DNA from: Kamptonema formosum PCC 10802
GTDB lineage: Bacteria; Cyanobacteriota; Cyanobacteriia; Cyanobacteriales; Oscillatoriaceae
NCBI RefSeq assembly: GCF_000332335.1
Contig: NZ_KB235948.1
Span: 3,986,873-4,050,872 of the forward strand
DNA length: 64,000 nucleotides
Direction: 5' to 3'
A program made the position numbers and the translations under genes. How positions within the stretch are numbered: the stretch's first letter is position 1; each line of letters starts with the position of its first letter. The notes below the pieces were generated by a model. That model saw nothing but the letters and a program-made list of their open reading frames with translations. It had not been told where the DNA came from and searched no databases. This document shows positions 1 to 9,177 of this stretch, in pieces.

Positions 1-2
1 AT

Positions 3-1238
3 GTTCCCGGTCGTGCTGACCAACTGAGCGCTGAGCTCGTGGAAAAATGGAATGACAGCATCCGGGCTGCCTGCGAGCGCTTGCAGCCAGACTGGGGGAG
101 CCGGTTTTTCAGTCTGTCGCCACAAAGCTTGACGAATCCCGTAGCGGTGGCCATTAAGTGGTTTGGCGATCCGGCAGAGCCGGCGTTCTGCCTGGGGGGG
201 GAAATTGGGCGGCAACTCTCCAACTGGGGGGTCAGGGGCCGGCACGTCCTCCACAACGAATATTGCGAGTACCGCACCATCGAGAAACCGGACGCTACCG
301 GCAGAATGCGGCCAAAGCGAATTCAGGTCACAACCGAACTGCGAGAGTATTGGGTCTGTATTGCCAAGCACGACCCCGTTACCGTCCGCGCAATGGCAGA
401 GAGCACTCTCGGCTTTCAGCCGGCGTGGGAGGATCTTTATGGAGTCAGTGACCCAAAGCAGCTAACCGAAGAACAGAGGGAAATTGCCTTTTCCACACTG
501 GTTGCCGGTAATGGCGGCGACAGGAAGCTTAAAGATGCTGGTGTTCCTGACCAGCCGGCAGGAAGGCTCAACACTGAGAGCGCCCTGTTCATGACCCATC
601 CGATCAACGGGCTCGACGACTTGCTGTATATTGTCATGTTTGGCGCTAAGCCTTTCGCTCGCCCCACCTCCAGCGGGTTTGAGCCGGTGACGAAAGAGCA
701 AATCTTCCGCGAATACGGCTCCGAGCATTTGGCGTGCCGGCACGCAGACCCAGCCGCCGCGATGGGCGCTTATGGAGCTGTTTTCAACGGCCAACCCGTC
801 GCTTTTGCCAACCCTCTGGGGATGTATATTCAGTCCTTCACCAAAGATGTTTTCCTTTACCAGGACAGTCCTGTTCCAGATTCCTGGGTTCGCTTCAGCC
901 GGGGCGAGCCCGGTATGTATCAGCGCCTGGAATTTGGGCCAGGTGACGGAGAGCCAGTCTTTCTGGATGATATTATCGTAGCGGTCGGCAGCAGCGAGGA
1001 ACCCCTGACTGGCGGGTTTCAACTCCTGCAACAGCTGGAAGTCGGGCCGGTGGTGCTGATTGGAGCCCCCACGCCAGTAAAAGAGGAAGACTACCAGATT
1101 ATAACTGCAAGTGATGCTGCCATTAACTGCAGCGAAGCCCGCGTGTGTGACACGATAAAAGCGCTCAAACAAGAGTATGATTCCTCCCACCAAACTGTTC
1201 GCGTAGCGCCGCGCACAATGGGAAAAATACAAGCTTGA
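3..1238 (+). CDS. Hypothetical protein, 5' end cut by window edge
   Basis: I do not recognise the family. The reading frame is open from the window edge with no stop, so the true start probably lies upstream; a GTG at 39 would give 399 residues. The product looks soluble, with no signal peptide or membrane segment visible in the part present. It has many acidic and aromatic residues and a central segment with several prolines and glycines. The gene lies 127 bp upstream of a DyP peroxidase on the same strand, so co-transcription is possible, but the gap contains repeat-like sequence. No motif supports a function. Confidence 0.7.
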   Translation, partial: VPGRADQLSAELVEKWNDSIRAACERLQPDWGSRFFSLSPQSLTNPVAVAIKWFGDPAEPAFCLGGEIGRQLSNWGVRGRHVLHNEYCEYRTIEKPDATGRMRPKRIQVTTELREYWVCIAKHDPVTVRAMAESTLGFQPAWEDLYGVSDPKQLTEEQREIAFSTLVAGNGGDRKLKDAGVPDQPAGRLNTESALFMTHPINGLDDLLYIVMFGAKPFARPTSSGFEPVTKEQIFREYGSEHLACRHADPAAAMGAYGAVFNGQPVAFANPLGMYIQSFTKDVFLYQDSPVPDSWVRFSRGEPGMYQRLEFGPGDGEPVFLDDIIVAVGSSEEPLTGGFQLLQQLEVGPVVLIGAPTPVKEEDYQIITASDAAINCSEARVCDTIKALKQEYDSSHQTVRVAPRTMGKIQA

Positions 1239-1365
1239 CAAATTGACTCTCCTCAGGTTTTGCCCTCGTCCTGTAGGGGCGGTTGGCTAGGAACCGTCCC
1301 GATTTTGTTTCTGTCCCGCCCCCAGGGTAAGTCAGCAAACCAGACTAATTAAATGTTGAAAGATT

Positions 1366-2595
1366 ATGCTTCAAGAAGGCATCTATCACGCCCCGGGCGT
1401 GCGTCCCGGAAAGTTTTTTACCATCTTGTTTCTCCGAGCGGGAAGGACTTGCAGCGCTTCTCAAGTCGGAGAAGCATTTAAAACCCTGTGGGAGATGTAT
1501 CAGGCTCTCAAGCGGGGCGAGGTGCGAGATTTACCCGAACATCCCCTCCCGAGTGGGGATTTAACCGTTTTGGTGGGATATGGGCCGAATGTATTTAAAC
1601 TCTCTGATATCCGCCGACCTCTGCCGCCCGATCTGGGCACTCAAAATCAGTTTCGCTCGCCGCGCCCAACAGGCGGAGGACGGCTGCTCGCCGCATCGGG
1701 TCTTTCCTATGCAGATGACGTGCGGACTAATCCGGCTACTGAGGAAATTGCGGTGCAATTTATTGCTGAAACCGAACTGGCGGTGAGTCGCGCTGTTGTG
1801 GAAACCTGGAAAGTCCTGCAAGACATGACTGACCCGGAAACCGGATCGTCACCGTTATTTTTGACGAGTTTTTACGCTGGGTTTCAGCGGGATGACGGGC
1901 GCAGCTGGATTGATTTTCATGACGGGATTTCTAACCTGAAAAGCTCGGAACGAGAAAAAGCGATCGCGATCAAGCCTAGCAATGTGCCAGAGGCTCAGTG
2001 GGCGGAGGGGGGGACTTATCTTGCCTTCCTGAGGCTGGGAGTAGATTTGACGATTTGGCGGAGGCTCAACCGGCAGGAACAGGAGCGTATTGTCGGGAGG
2101 GATAAATTGTCTGGCTGTCCTCTAATATCGCTCGACAGTGAGGGGGAGCCGGTGGCGGTGAGCGGCTGTCCTTTTGCCGGCACGCGAGAAGTTATCGAGC
2201 CGGCTAACGAGGCTTTCCGCGAGGCTGCTGCTGTTTCCCTGGACTCGCCTTTGAATAAAAGCCATATCCACAGGGCGAATCAGAACAAGAAAGAGGACGC
2301 TGGATCTCGCAACTCTCTGCGCATTTTCCGCCAAGGCTACGAGTTTCTCGAAGCTGTTGATAGCGCTCCTGGCTTCAGGACTGGGCTGAATTTTGTGAGT
2401 TTCCAAGACACGCCTGAACGCCTGTTCCGAATGCTGACATCAGAGGGTTGGCTTGGCGGCACAAATTTCGGCGGGGACAGCAAAAATCAGCAGCCAGGAA
2501 TGGATCGGTTGCTTAGCGTGCGTGCGGCTGCGGTGTTTTTGGTGCCACCGGCTGTTGAGGGGGAAGTATTTCCAGGCGCGAGCATTCTCATGTAG
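1366..2595 (+). CDS. DyP-type heme peroxidase
   Basis: Dye-decolorizing peroxidases reduce H2O2 using a b-type heme and oxidise bulky substrates. Visible family hallmarks are a variant of the GxxDG distal motif (FHDGISN near residue 187, with the catalytic Asp), the proximal-His segment SHIHRANQ near residue 306, RIFRQGYEF near residue 327, and GLNFVSFQ. At 409 residues it fits the long DyP type. There is no obvious Tat signal or membrane segment, so it is probably cytoplasmic. The ATG at 1366 is the first in frame. The first glycine of the usual GxxDG is replaced by Phe in FHDG, but the DG pair is intact. The natural substrate cannot be inferred. Confidence 0.9.
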   Translation: MLQEGIYHAPGVRPGKFFTILFLRAGRTCSASQVGEAFKTLWEMYQALKRGEVRDLPEHPLPSGDLTVLVGYGPNVFKLSDIRRPLPPDLGTQNQFRSPRPTGGGRLLAASGLSYADDVRTNPATEEIAVQFIAETELAVSRAVVETWKVLQDMTDPETGSSPLFLTSFYAGFQRDDGRSWIDFHDGISNLKSSEREKAIAIKPSNVPEAQWAEGGTYLAFLRLGVDLTIWRRLNRQEQERIVGRDKLSGCPLISLDSEGEPVAVSGCPFAGTREVIEPANEAFREAAAVSLDSPLNKSHIHRANQNKKEDAGSRNSLRIFRQGYEFLEAVDSAPGFRTGLNFVSFQDTPERLFRMLTSEGWLGGTNFGGDSKNQQPGMDRLLSVRAAAVFLVPPAVEGEVFPGASILM

Positions 2596-2687
2596 CTATA
2601 GCGAGCAGGCATAAGAAACCCGGTTTCTTATTACCTCACTAATATGAGAAAGGTTATATAGCGGGTCTAAATCATTCGTGTAAATTT

Positions 2688-2722
2688 CAGAACCCCGGTT
2701 TCTTAAAGAAACCGGGGTTCTG
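2688..2722. repeat. REP-like hairpin (AACCCCGGTTTCTT class)
   Basis: A near-perfect inverted repeat lies just downstream of the peroxidase gene; its arms read AGAACCCCGGTTTCTT and its complement. It is a variant of the AAACCCGGTTTCTT palindrome found at many intergenic sites in this window. It may act as a transcription terminator, but its dispersal marks it as a repeat family. Confidence 0.7.
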
Positions 2723-2753
2723 GACGAGCGATTGCGTAAATCATTTAGAACTG

Positions 2754-2987
2754 CTATAGCAATAGACAGTCAGTTTAGGACAGGGCATCTCGCTTAGTAG
2801 CAGGTATAGGGACAGGCGAGACGCCTGTCCTACGTCCTAACCTAAGTGGCTAGTGCTATAGCAATAAACAGTCAGTTTCGGACACGCTCGATCGGAGGGA
2901 ACGCCTGTCCTACGAGGTATAGACGTAGGTACGGCGTTCGCCGGGCCTCAAAATCTAATGTCCTAACCTAACTGGCTACTGCTATAT
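2754..2987. mobile_element. Pair of MITE-like elements sharing terminal inverted repeats
   Basis: Two abutting units, about 2754-2860 and 2855-2987, each begin with a 27-29 bp arm (CTATAGCAATAGACAGTCAG and onward) and end with its imperfect complement (ending CTAACTGGCTACTGCTATA or similar). Between the arms are GACAGGCGAGACGCCTGTCC palindromes. A third relative is at about 40203-40342 and right-arm remnants lie near 60570, 60690 and 63440. There is no coding sequence. The architecture suggests non-autonomous transposable elements; no transposase with matching ends is in the window. Confidence 0.55.
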
Positions 2988-3062
2988 ATCTCGCAGGACA
3001 GGCAAGATGCCTGTCCCAGAAACCCCGTTTCAGAGAGTTTCAGAGATGTCAATACCGGCTCT

Positions 3063-3887
3063 CTAGACAAACTTGAAGTCTAAAGATAAATCGGCATCGG
3101 TTCGGTCAACCAAAACAGCGATTACATCATTGCCTCTCATCACTAAGCCATCTTGAACACTGGCACTGCCGGCACCCGGCTCGTACCGGCTGCTCAGCGA
3201 GTATTCACTGCGACTTCCGCGCACTTGGATTTGATCTCCTTGCTGCCAGGAAAAGTCTTGAATAATTGCCCAGGAAGATCCCAGGTAGAAGACTCCGCTG
3301 GAATCGCCAAGCACGAAAGTATCTGCGGCGGCTCCACCTGTTAAAACATCAACTTCCCCATTCATGCTAACACTTGTCGCGCCAGCAAGCGTATCATTTC
3401 CATCATCGCCATTCAGGCTGTCATTGCCGGTTCCGCCCCACAGCTGGTCGTTCCCTGTACCGCCTATCAGGGTATCGCTATCATTTTCGCCATATAGCTG
3501 GTCGTTGCCGGCGCTTCCCAACAGCCGGTCGTTCCCATCAAAACCGTACAGCAGGTCGTTGTCAGCGTTGCCATCGAGGGTATCGTTACCCAGTCCTCCA
3601 TAAAGCTGGTCGTTACCAGAATTTCCTAACAGGCTGTCGTTCCCAGCGTCTCCCCACACCCTGTCGCTGCCGGCGTTGCCTAAAATCGTGTCGTTACCTG
3701 TTCCTCCCCACAGATAGTCGTCACCAGACAAACCATCTATAAGGTCATTCCCGCTATCCCCACGAATAGTGTCATTCCCGCTATTGCCAAACAAGGTATC
3801 ATTCCCGTCAAGACCAGACATACTGACTGATGTGGAACTTTGCCAATAGTAGGCGTTTGCAGCGTTTGTTCCTGTCCAGACCGCCAT
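3063..3887 (-). CDS. RTX calcium-binding repeat protein
   Basis: The protein consists of about 16 consecutive nonapeptides of the RTX type (for example NDTLFGNSG, NDQLYGGTG), from about residue 25 to 170, which in this family bind Ca2+ in a parallel beta-roll. A C-terminal module follows with DVLTGG...ADTFVLGDS...AIIQDFSWQQGDQIQVRG, the end block common in cyanobacterial RTX proteins. There is no N-terminal signal peptide; RTX proteins are usually exported by type I secretion through C-terminal signals, but no transporter is nearby. I place the start at 3887 because GGGAGGAAC lies just upstream; a longer frame to 3920 lacks such a site. No enzymatic domain is present. Confidence 0.9.
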   Translation of the reverse strand: MAVWTGTNAANAYYWQSSTSVSMSGLDGNDTLFGNSGNDTIRGDSGNDLIDGLSGDDYLWGGTGNDTILGNAGSDRVWGDAGNDSLLGNSGNDQLYGGLGNDTLDGNADNDLLYGFDGNDRLLGSAGNDQLYGENDSDTLIGGTGNDQLWGGTGNDSLNGDDGNDTLAGATSVSMNGEVDVLTGGAAADTFVLGDSSGVFYLGSSWAIIQDFSWQQGDQIQVRGSRSEYSLSSRYEPGAGSASVQDGLVMRGNDVIAVLVDRTDADLSLDFKFV

Positions 3888-4176
3888 TGTGAGTTCCTCC
3901 CGATAAAATTCGATTTGCACTCCTTCTATACCTGTCTGTCGATCTCGTTTCAGGATGGTTCCCGATTCTTTTTCGTCAGCAGACAGTTATTAAACAGACC
4001 TCCATCCTGACTCTCACCATAAAGTTAATGCTAAGGTAGCATTAGGTTTATCAATCCCAACAATAGATAATTATTAATAGGTCTATAAACCGGCCAGGCT
4101 CTTCGAGAAAAAGCTAAAAGCCACCTGAACGACTTCTAAACTGTTAGGCTCCCAATCGGCTTGTCTCTTGAAACGA

Positions 4177-4370
4177 GGCAGTCACGATGAACTTCGCACA
4201 CCGCCACCAATGAAAACTTGGCCGGAGCGCGGGAGATCCGGTAGGGCTAAAGCCCAACTACGAACCTTTTCAAGGCAGTCACGATGAACTTCGCACACCG
4301 CCACCAATGAAAACTTGGCCGGAGCGCGGGAGATCCGGTAGGGCTAAAGCCCAACTACGAACCTTTTCAA
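4177..4370. repeat. Perfect 97-bp tandem duplication
   Basis: Positions 4177-4273 and 4274-4370 appear identical. Each unit contains the dispersed word GGGCTAAAGCCCAACTAC seen elsewhere in this window. The surrounding spacer 3888-4691 has no convincing gene; 3960-4140 is AT-rich and featureless apart from likely promoter sequence for the RTX gene. Confidence 0.9.
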
Positions 4371-4691
4371 GTCAGAGCCTCCAAAGGGGCATTCCCAGGG
4401 GGAGTCTGGAAGGGTATAATTTAGAGGGCGGGCGCTCGGCACTAGGCCCTCGGCATCCAGTGGCCCGGGGGCAACACGCCACAGCAGACTTGTAGGGTGC
4501 GTTCCTCTTGCAACCCCCCCTACAGCCCACTGTATTATGCCGGCTTATTTAGGAATTGGTAATACTACAGCTCGACCGACGGGCTGAAAGGGCTGTGTTT
4601 GCCAAACATTACCAAATATGACAATTGAAGCCTGTTTATCTGTCCGGCTCGCTAAGATTAGGACAGGAGGCTTCTGAGTGGAGTTGAGGCT

Positions 4692-6278
4692 ATGCAAACG
4701 CTGAGTTTCTCTGGCACTAAACAGGCTGAGCTTTTCCAGCAGCTGCAGGCACAGCTGCGCGATCGCTGGCACACGATTGAGCAGTTCGACCGTGGGGATT
4801 ACGATATTTTGGTCGTCCCCTCTCTCAGCCTCGACCAGCGAGAATTGGAGAAGATTCAGGGCGCAGATCACTACGAAGAGCGACACCTTTTTTCTTTAAT
4901 CCGTCTGCGGAACCCCCGGACGCGGCTGATTTACGTCACGTCGCAACCGCTGCACCCCAGCGTGATTGATTACTACCTCCACCTGTTGCCGGGAATTCCG
5001 TTTTCTCACGCTCGCGAGCGCTTGCTGCTCTTATCGACTTACGATTCTTCTCCCAAGTCTTTAATCCACAAGATTCTAGAGCGCCACCGGCTGATCGAGC
5101 GGATACGGCAGGCATTGCGACCGGGAAAATCGTACATGGTATGCTTTAACTCCACTTCTTTAGAGAAGGAGTTTTCTTTACTGTTGGGCATCCCCTTGCT
5201 GGCGCTCGATCCCGATTTGCTCTGCTGGGGCACTAAAAGCGGCAGCCGGCAAATTTTTGCTGAGTGCGGTATCCCCCATCCCGCCGGCAGCTCCCTGGTT
5301 TGGAATGCTGACGATCTTGCTGAAGCCACCGCCGAAATTTGGGGCGCGCAACCGGCTTTGCAGCGGATGGTGGTTAAACTTAATGAGGGGTTTTCTGGGG
5401 AGGGCAACGCGCTGCTAGAATTGCGCCCCCTGCAGGATGTCCCGCCGGCACAGCGAGCGGCGGCGATTCGCGCCAGCTTCCCCTTTTTGCGCTTCCAAGC
5501 TGCCGGTGAAACCTGGGAAAATTTCACCACCCGCATCCGGGAGTTGGGGGCTATTGTCGAGGCGTTTGTGGGAGGGGAAGTGAAGCGATCTCCCAGCGTC
5601 CAAGCGCGCATCACCCCCACCGGCGAGGTGGAAATCCTCTCCACCCACGACCAGATTTTAGGCGGGCCCGATGGCCAGATTTTTCTCGGCTGCCGGTTTC
5701 CGGCGGATGAGGCTTACCGGCTGAGGTTGCAGGAGCTGGGAGCGACAGTTGGCATGAAATTGGCGGAAAAAGGGGCGCTGGAGCGGTTTGGGGTGGATTT
5801 TATGGCGGTGCGGCAAGAGGATGGCCGGTGGGATTTGCAGGCGATTGAGATTAACCTGCGCAAAGGCGGGACGACTCATCCGTTTATGACGCTCAAGCTG
5901 CTCACGAATGGCCGGTACGAGCGCTCGACCGGCCTGTTTTACAGCCAGCACGGGCGTCCGAAGTATTACGTCGCCACCGACAACCTGCAAAAAGAGCGCT
6001 ACCGGGGGTTGCTGCCCAACGATTTGATGGATATCATTGCTTACAACCAGCTGCACTTTGACAGCAGCACGGAAACCGGCACGGTTTTCCATCTCATGGG
6101 CTGTCTGTCTCAGTTCGGCAAGTTGGGGCTGACGAGTATTGGCAATTCTCCGCAGCAGGCTGAGGAGATTTACAGCAGAGCGGTTAGCATGCTCGATCTC
6201 GAAACCCAACCCAGTGCCGGTGATGCCGGTGAGCAAGCCCAGCCCAGTCTCCCCATTTCTTGGCACACACAGGATTGA
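4692..6278 (+). CDS. ATP-grasp ligase, PGM1-type (peptide ligase-related)
   Basis: This protein of 528 residues resembles the 'peptide ligase PGM1-related' ATP-grasp proteins. Members of this fold couple ATP hydrolysis to carboxylate-amine ligation through an acyl-phosphate. Consistent elements are the basic segment MVVKLNEGFSGEGNALLEL around residues 217-236 (lysine and glycine-rich loop) and the metal-binding stretch RFGVDFMAVR...LQAIEINLRKGGTTHP around residues 363-395. The N-terminal 200 residues form a separate domain with no catalytic motif I can name. The start ATG at 4692 follows a weak GGAG. The gene is convergent with a 2OG-Fe dioxygenase. The substrate is unknown. Confidence 0.8.
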   Translation: MQTLSFSGTKQAELFQQLQAQLRDRWHTIEQFDRGDYDILVVPSLSLDQRELEKIQGADHYEERHLFSLIRLRNPRTRLIYVTSQPLHPSVIDYYLHLLPGIPFSHARERLLLLSTYDSSPKSLIHKILERHRLIERIRQALRPGKSYMVCFNSTSLEKEFSLLLGIPLLALDPDLLCWGTKSGSRQIFAECGIPHPAGSSLVWNADDLAEATAEIWGAQPALQRMVVKLNEGFSGEGNALLELRPLQDVPPAQRAAAIRASFPFLRFQAAGETWENFTTRIRELGAIVEAFVGGEVKRSPSVQARITPTGEVEILSTHDQILGGPDGQIFLGCRFPADEAYRLRLQELGATVGMKLAEKGALERFGVDFMAVRQEDGRWDLQAIEINLRKGGTTHPFMTLKLLTNGRYERSTGLFYSQHGRPKYYVATDNLQKERYRGLLPNDLMDIIAYNQLHFDSSTETGTVFHLMGCLSQFGKLGLTSIGNSPQQAEEIYSRAVSMLDLETQPSAGDAGEQAQPSLPISWHTQD

Positions 6279-6388
6279 TGTCCTGTTTGCAGTAAGGGCT
6301 TTAGCCCCTACCTTTAGCCCTTACTTGGGTGAGGGCTAAATCTCTCACTACACACTGAGAGCGTTTTTCATATGAGTGAGCTGCTGAA

Positions 6389-6417
6389 AAACCCGGTTTC
6401 TTAAAGAAACCGGGTTT
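6389..6417. terminator. AAACCCGGTTTCTT hairpin between convergent genes
   Basis: Arms of 14 nt (6389-6402 and 6404-6417) pair perfectly around a 1-nt gap. The hairpin sits between the convergent ligase and dioxygenase genes, so it may end transcription from both sides. It also belongs to the dispersed palindrome family of this genome. Confidence 0.6.
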
Positions 6418-6424
6418 CTGGAAT

Positions 6425-7093
6425 TTAATCGGTCAGCAAGCTCGGTGAAGTCAGGACAAATACGTCCCGCGTTCCCTCAGCGTCAGCTACCGGTTTAATG
6501 GGAGTGGTGAAGTGGAAAAATTCCCTGTCATCCAGCAACAGCAGTTCGCCCGGGTTCAGGATTTTATGAAAAATGGGCTTTTCTTTCTTGGCTGTGTACA
6601 GATGGGTTTCTCCGCCTTGGATATTTTGCCGGTCAACCGAGAAGATGCCGATAAACTCGCACCCGTCTCGGTGAATCCCTTCCGGCGCAGGGTTGCCAAA
6701 ATTGTTCGGCGAGCAGGTTGTCCTGATTTGGTGAACCCCTATTTCAACTCCCGGAGCGAGTTTGCAGTAATCGCTAAATTCAAAGACAAGTTTTTTAAAC
6801 TCATCAAGGGCGATAAGCGCCTCATCGAGTTCGGCAAACTCTCTCTTGACATCTCCCACTAAGGGGTTGTAGTCTTTGCTTTGGTAAAGGTAGCCATGAG
6901 GGAGCTGGATTAGCTCGTTCCCAGAGATTTGGAAACGAGATAATCTCCGGTAGCGATATTTCCCTCTCACATAAGGGTCTGCCGGCAGATCGGCAAAAAA
7001 TCGCTTGAATCCCTCTAGCTTTATGGAACTGACTTTTTCTAAAGCAAAGCTAATCGCGTAATCTAAAATTGGCCATCCCAATACGGTTTGCAT
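6425..7093 (-). CDS. 2OG-Fe(II) dioxygenase family protein
   Basis: The sequence matches the 2OG-Fe dioxygenase family that includes bacterial free amino acid hydroxylases such as isoleucine dioxygenase. The likely iron ligands are His and Asp of GIHRDGCEF near residue 139 and the distal His in DDREFFHFTTPI near residue 195; the following Arg in GTRDVFVLT near residue 210 fits the 2-oxoglutarate site. The length (222 residues) fits the family. The C-terminus PSLLTD is close to the usual end. The substrate is not deducible. It is convergent with the ATP-grasp ligase, which makes a shared metabolite conceivable but unproven. Confidence 0.85.
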   Translation of the reverse strand: MQTVLGWPILDYAISFALEKVSSIKLEGFKRFFADLPADPYVRGKYRYRRLSRFQISGNELIQLPHGYLYQSKDYNPLVGDVKREFAELDEALIALDEFKKLVFEFSDYCKLAPGVEIGVHQIRTTCSPNNFGNPAPEGIHRDGCEFIGIFSVDRQNIQGGETHLYTAKKEKPIFHKILNPGELLLLDDREFFHFTTPIKPVADAEGTRDVFVLTSPSLLTD

Positions 7094-7373
7094 ACTTTTT
7101 TCCCTCGTTTTCCCGCGAGCCTTGTCCTTAATCCTTACTTAAGGGGGTTTCTACCCTCAGTATAGAACACATTTTTTAAAAGCGTTGCTAAATTGACTAC
7201 AAAAAGTGCCAAGTTATGATATAGCGCGGTGGGACTTGCCAGCCAGCTCGGAGCGGAGGCGAACGGTCCTGCCAGAGAGAACAGCCGTTCGCCGGTGCAG
7301 CAAAACTCTCCGCCGTTTCAATCCGGCAGAAACGTCAGTTTTTGAGTTGGGTGAGCAGACGGTAGGGCCTTCC

Positions 7374-8135
7374 CTAACTCCGCACCGCTTTGACGAGCGC
7401 CTCGCACGCTCGCAGGAAGATGGCCACATCGACGCCCAGTCCAATGTACTGAACACCGGCATCAATCCACTGCTTGGCGATTTCGGGACTGTCGGCAAAG
7501 GTGCCGGCAGCTTTGCCTGCGCTGCGGATGCGGGCCACGGCGCTTTGCATCAGCTCGATGACGCGCGGATCTCGCACCTGTCCGGGAATGCCCAAGGACT
7601 GGGACAGGTCGTAAGGTCCGAGAAAGATAACGTCAATGTGAGGTGCGGTGAGGATCTCTTCGAGGTTCTCGACACCGCGCCGCCCTTCGACGTGAATCAC
7701 CACCAGGGATTCTTCGTTGAGCTGGTCTGTGATTTGGGTGCCGGCGGCTGTGTAAAGTCCAGCGCGGGTGTTGAAGGAAAGACCGCGCGCACCGAGGGGG
7801 CTGTATTTGGCACCCCGCACCGCCGCTTCGGCGTCTTCTTTGGTTTCAATTTGCGGGACTTGGACGCCGGCACTGCCGATGTCAAGGGCTCGCTGGATTT
7901 GCGGCGCGTCATTCTTGCGCACCCGCACCACCGGCGCGAGTCCAACGCAGTCGGCGGCGCGGCAGAGGTCTTCGGCGGCGAGGGTGTCCAGCGGACCGTG
8001 CTCCATGTCAATAACGGCGAAGTCAAAGCCCGCCAGTCCGCAGATTTCAATGAAGGCGGGGTAGGGGCAGTTGACAAATGGGCCCAGTACGGCTTCGCCC
8101 CGCTTGAGTTTTCGTTTGAGTTGGTTTTCGCGCAT
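7374..8135 (-). CDS. HpcH/HpaI aldolase family protein
   Basis: Class II pyruvate-dependent aldolases of this family cleave 4-hydroxy-2-oxoacids such as 4-hydroxy-2-oxoheptanedioate or 2-dehydro-3-deoxyglucarate. Visible motifs are FAVIDMEHGPLD near residue 40, VVRVRKND near residue 69 (substrate Arg), VIHVEGRRGVENLEEI near residue 146 (metal Glu) and DVIFLGPYDLSQSLGIPG near residue 169 (metal Asp). Length of 253 residues is normal. The gene is monocistronic as far as can be seen. The precise substrate in cyanobacteria is unknown, so no symbol is given. Confidence 0.92.
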   Translation of the reverse strand: MRENQLKRKLKRGEAVLGPFVNCPYPAFIEICGLAGFDFAVIDMEHGPLDTLAAEDLCRAADCVGLAPVVRVRKNDAPQIQRALDIGSAGVQVPQIETKEDAEAAVRGAKYSPLGARGLSFNTRAGLYTAAGTQITDQLNEESLVVIHVEGRRGVENLEEILTAPHIDVIFLGPYDLSQSLGIPGQVRDPRVIELMQSAVARIRSAGKAAGTFADSPEIAKQWIDAGVQYIGLGVDVAIFLRACEALVKAVRS

Positions 8136-8245
8136 GGCTGGGTTTCGCTCTGCTGTGTTACAGCCTCAAATTACCAGAATTAGGCGCTGCCGGATTACAG
8201 CAGTCTGTGCTATACTACATTTGTAGCTTTTGACAGGATTGGCCC

Positions 8246-8838
8246 ATGTTGTTGAAAACGGCGAACGGCTACATGTTCTCTGAAGTTGCGTCTGCGTTCC
8301 AGAAATCCATTCGGCGCGGACTGGAGGAAGAGGCGCTTTACTGGGGAACAGAACTGGATAAGAGCGGTTATGGCGAGTATGCCTGGAAACGGATGCGGAT
8401 TATTGTTTCGGAGGATATCGGGCTGGCTGAGCCGGTGATGCCGGCGGTTCTCTGGTCACTGTATCAGATGTGGCTGGCGCAGCGCAAGAAGAAAGACGAA
8501 AAACACAATCCAGAACGGCTGTTTTTAGTGCACGGGATTCTGCTGTTGGTGCGGGCGAAGAAGTCGCGGATTGTAGATCGCGCAACCATCACTTACTATG
8601 CGGGCGCGCTGCCCCATCAGGAGATTCCCGATTGCGCTCTTGACAAGCACACTTCGGCGCGGGCGTCGCATGGGTCGCGGGGCAAGACCACTTTTTCACC
8701 GAGGGGATTCAGCTGGCAAATCAGGCAGATTTGGAAGACCGGTATTTAGAACGGGCGAAGCAAATTTTAGTGGGTGCCGGCACGGCTGCGGGCGAGCTGT
8801 TTGACACGTCCGATTACGAGGAGGATGCGGGCGTGTAG
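8246..8838 (+). pseudogene. MgsA/RarA C-terminal-like protein, two frameshifts
   Basis: The first 130 residues (SAFQKSIRRGLEEEALYW, RIIVSEDIGLAEP) resemble the C-terminal domain of MgsA/RarA-type AAA+ proteins, but no ATPase domain is present; stand-alone versions of this domain exist. The frame breaks near 8655 after ALDKHTS: the continuation (RGRRMGRG) is in the next frame, and near 8685 it shifts again to DHFFTEGIQLANQADLEDRY and ends EDAGV at 8838. Both shifts are in the same direction, so the coding potential is intact except for two single-base changes. It is either a recent pseudogene or contains sequencing errors. Confidence 0.65.
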
Positions 8839-8850
8839 CGCTCTCGTTCA

Positions 8851-9177
8851 GAAGAAGAAAAAAAATCCCCCCCCAGCATTTGTCTGGGAGGGGGGTGCAT
8901 CAGGGTGCATCTTGCTCTTTCTATTCCCCCGCCGGTTGAGCGCTTCCGGGAAGGTTTGAAGAAGAAAAAAAATCCCCCCCCAGCACTTGTCTGGGAGGGG
9001 GGTGCATCAGGGTGCATCTTGCTCTTTGTATTCCCCCGCCGGTTGGGGGCTTCCGGGAAGGTTTGAAGAAGAAAAAAAAATCCCCCCCCAGAACTTGTCT
9101 GGGAGGGGGGTGCATCAGGGTGCATCTTGCTCTTTCTATTCCCCCGCCGGTTGGGGGCTTCCGGGAAGGTTTGAAAT
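8851..9177. repeat. 107-bp tandem repeat, three copies
   Basis: Units start at 8851, 8958 and 9065. Each has a purine run (GAAGAAGAAAAAAA), then a C-run and G-run that can pair as a hairpin (CCCCCCCCAG...CTGGGAGGGGGG), then a CTTCCGGGAAGG palindrome. Copies differ by a few bases. The array starts 13 bp after the frameshifted MgsA-like gene. Sequence 9178-9506 has no gene; it holds the promoter region of the next gene. Confidence 0.9.
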
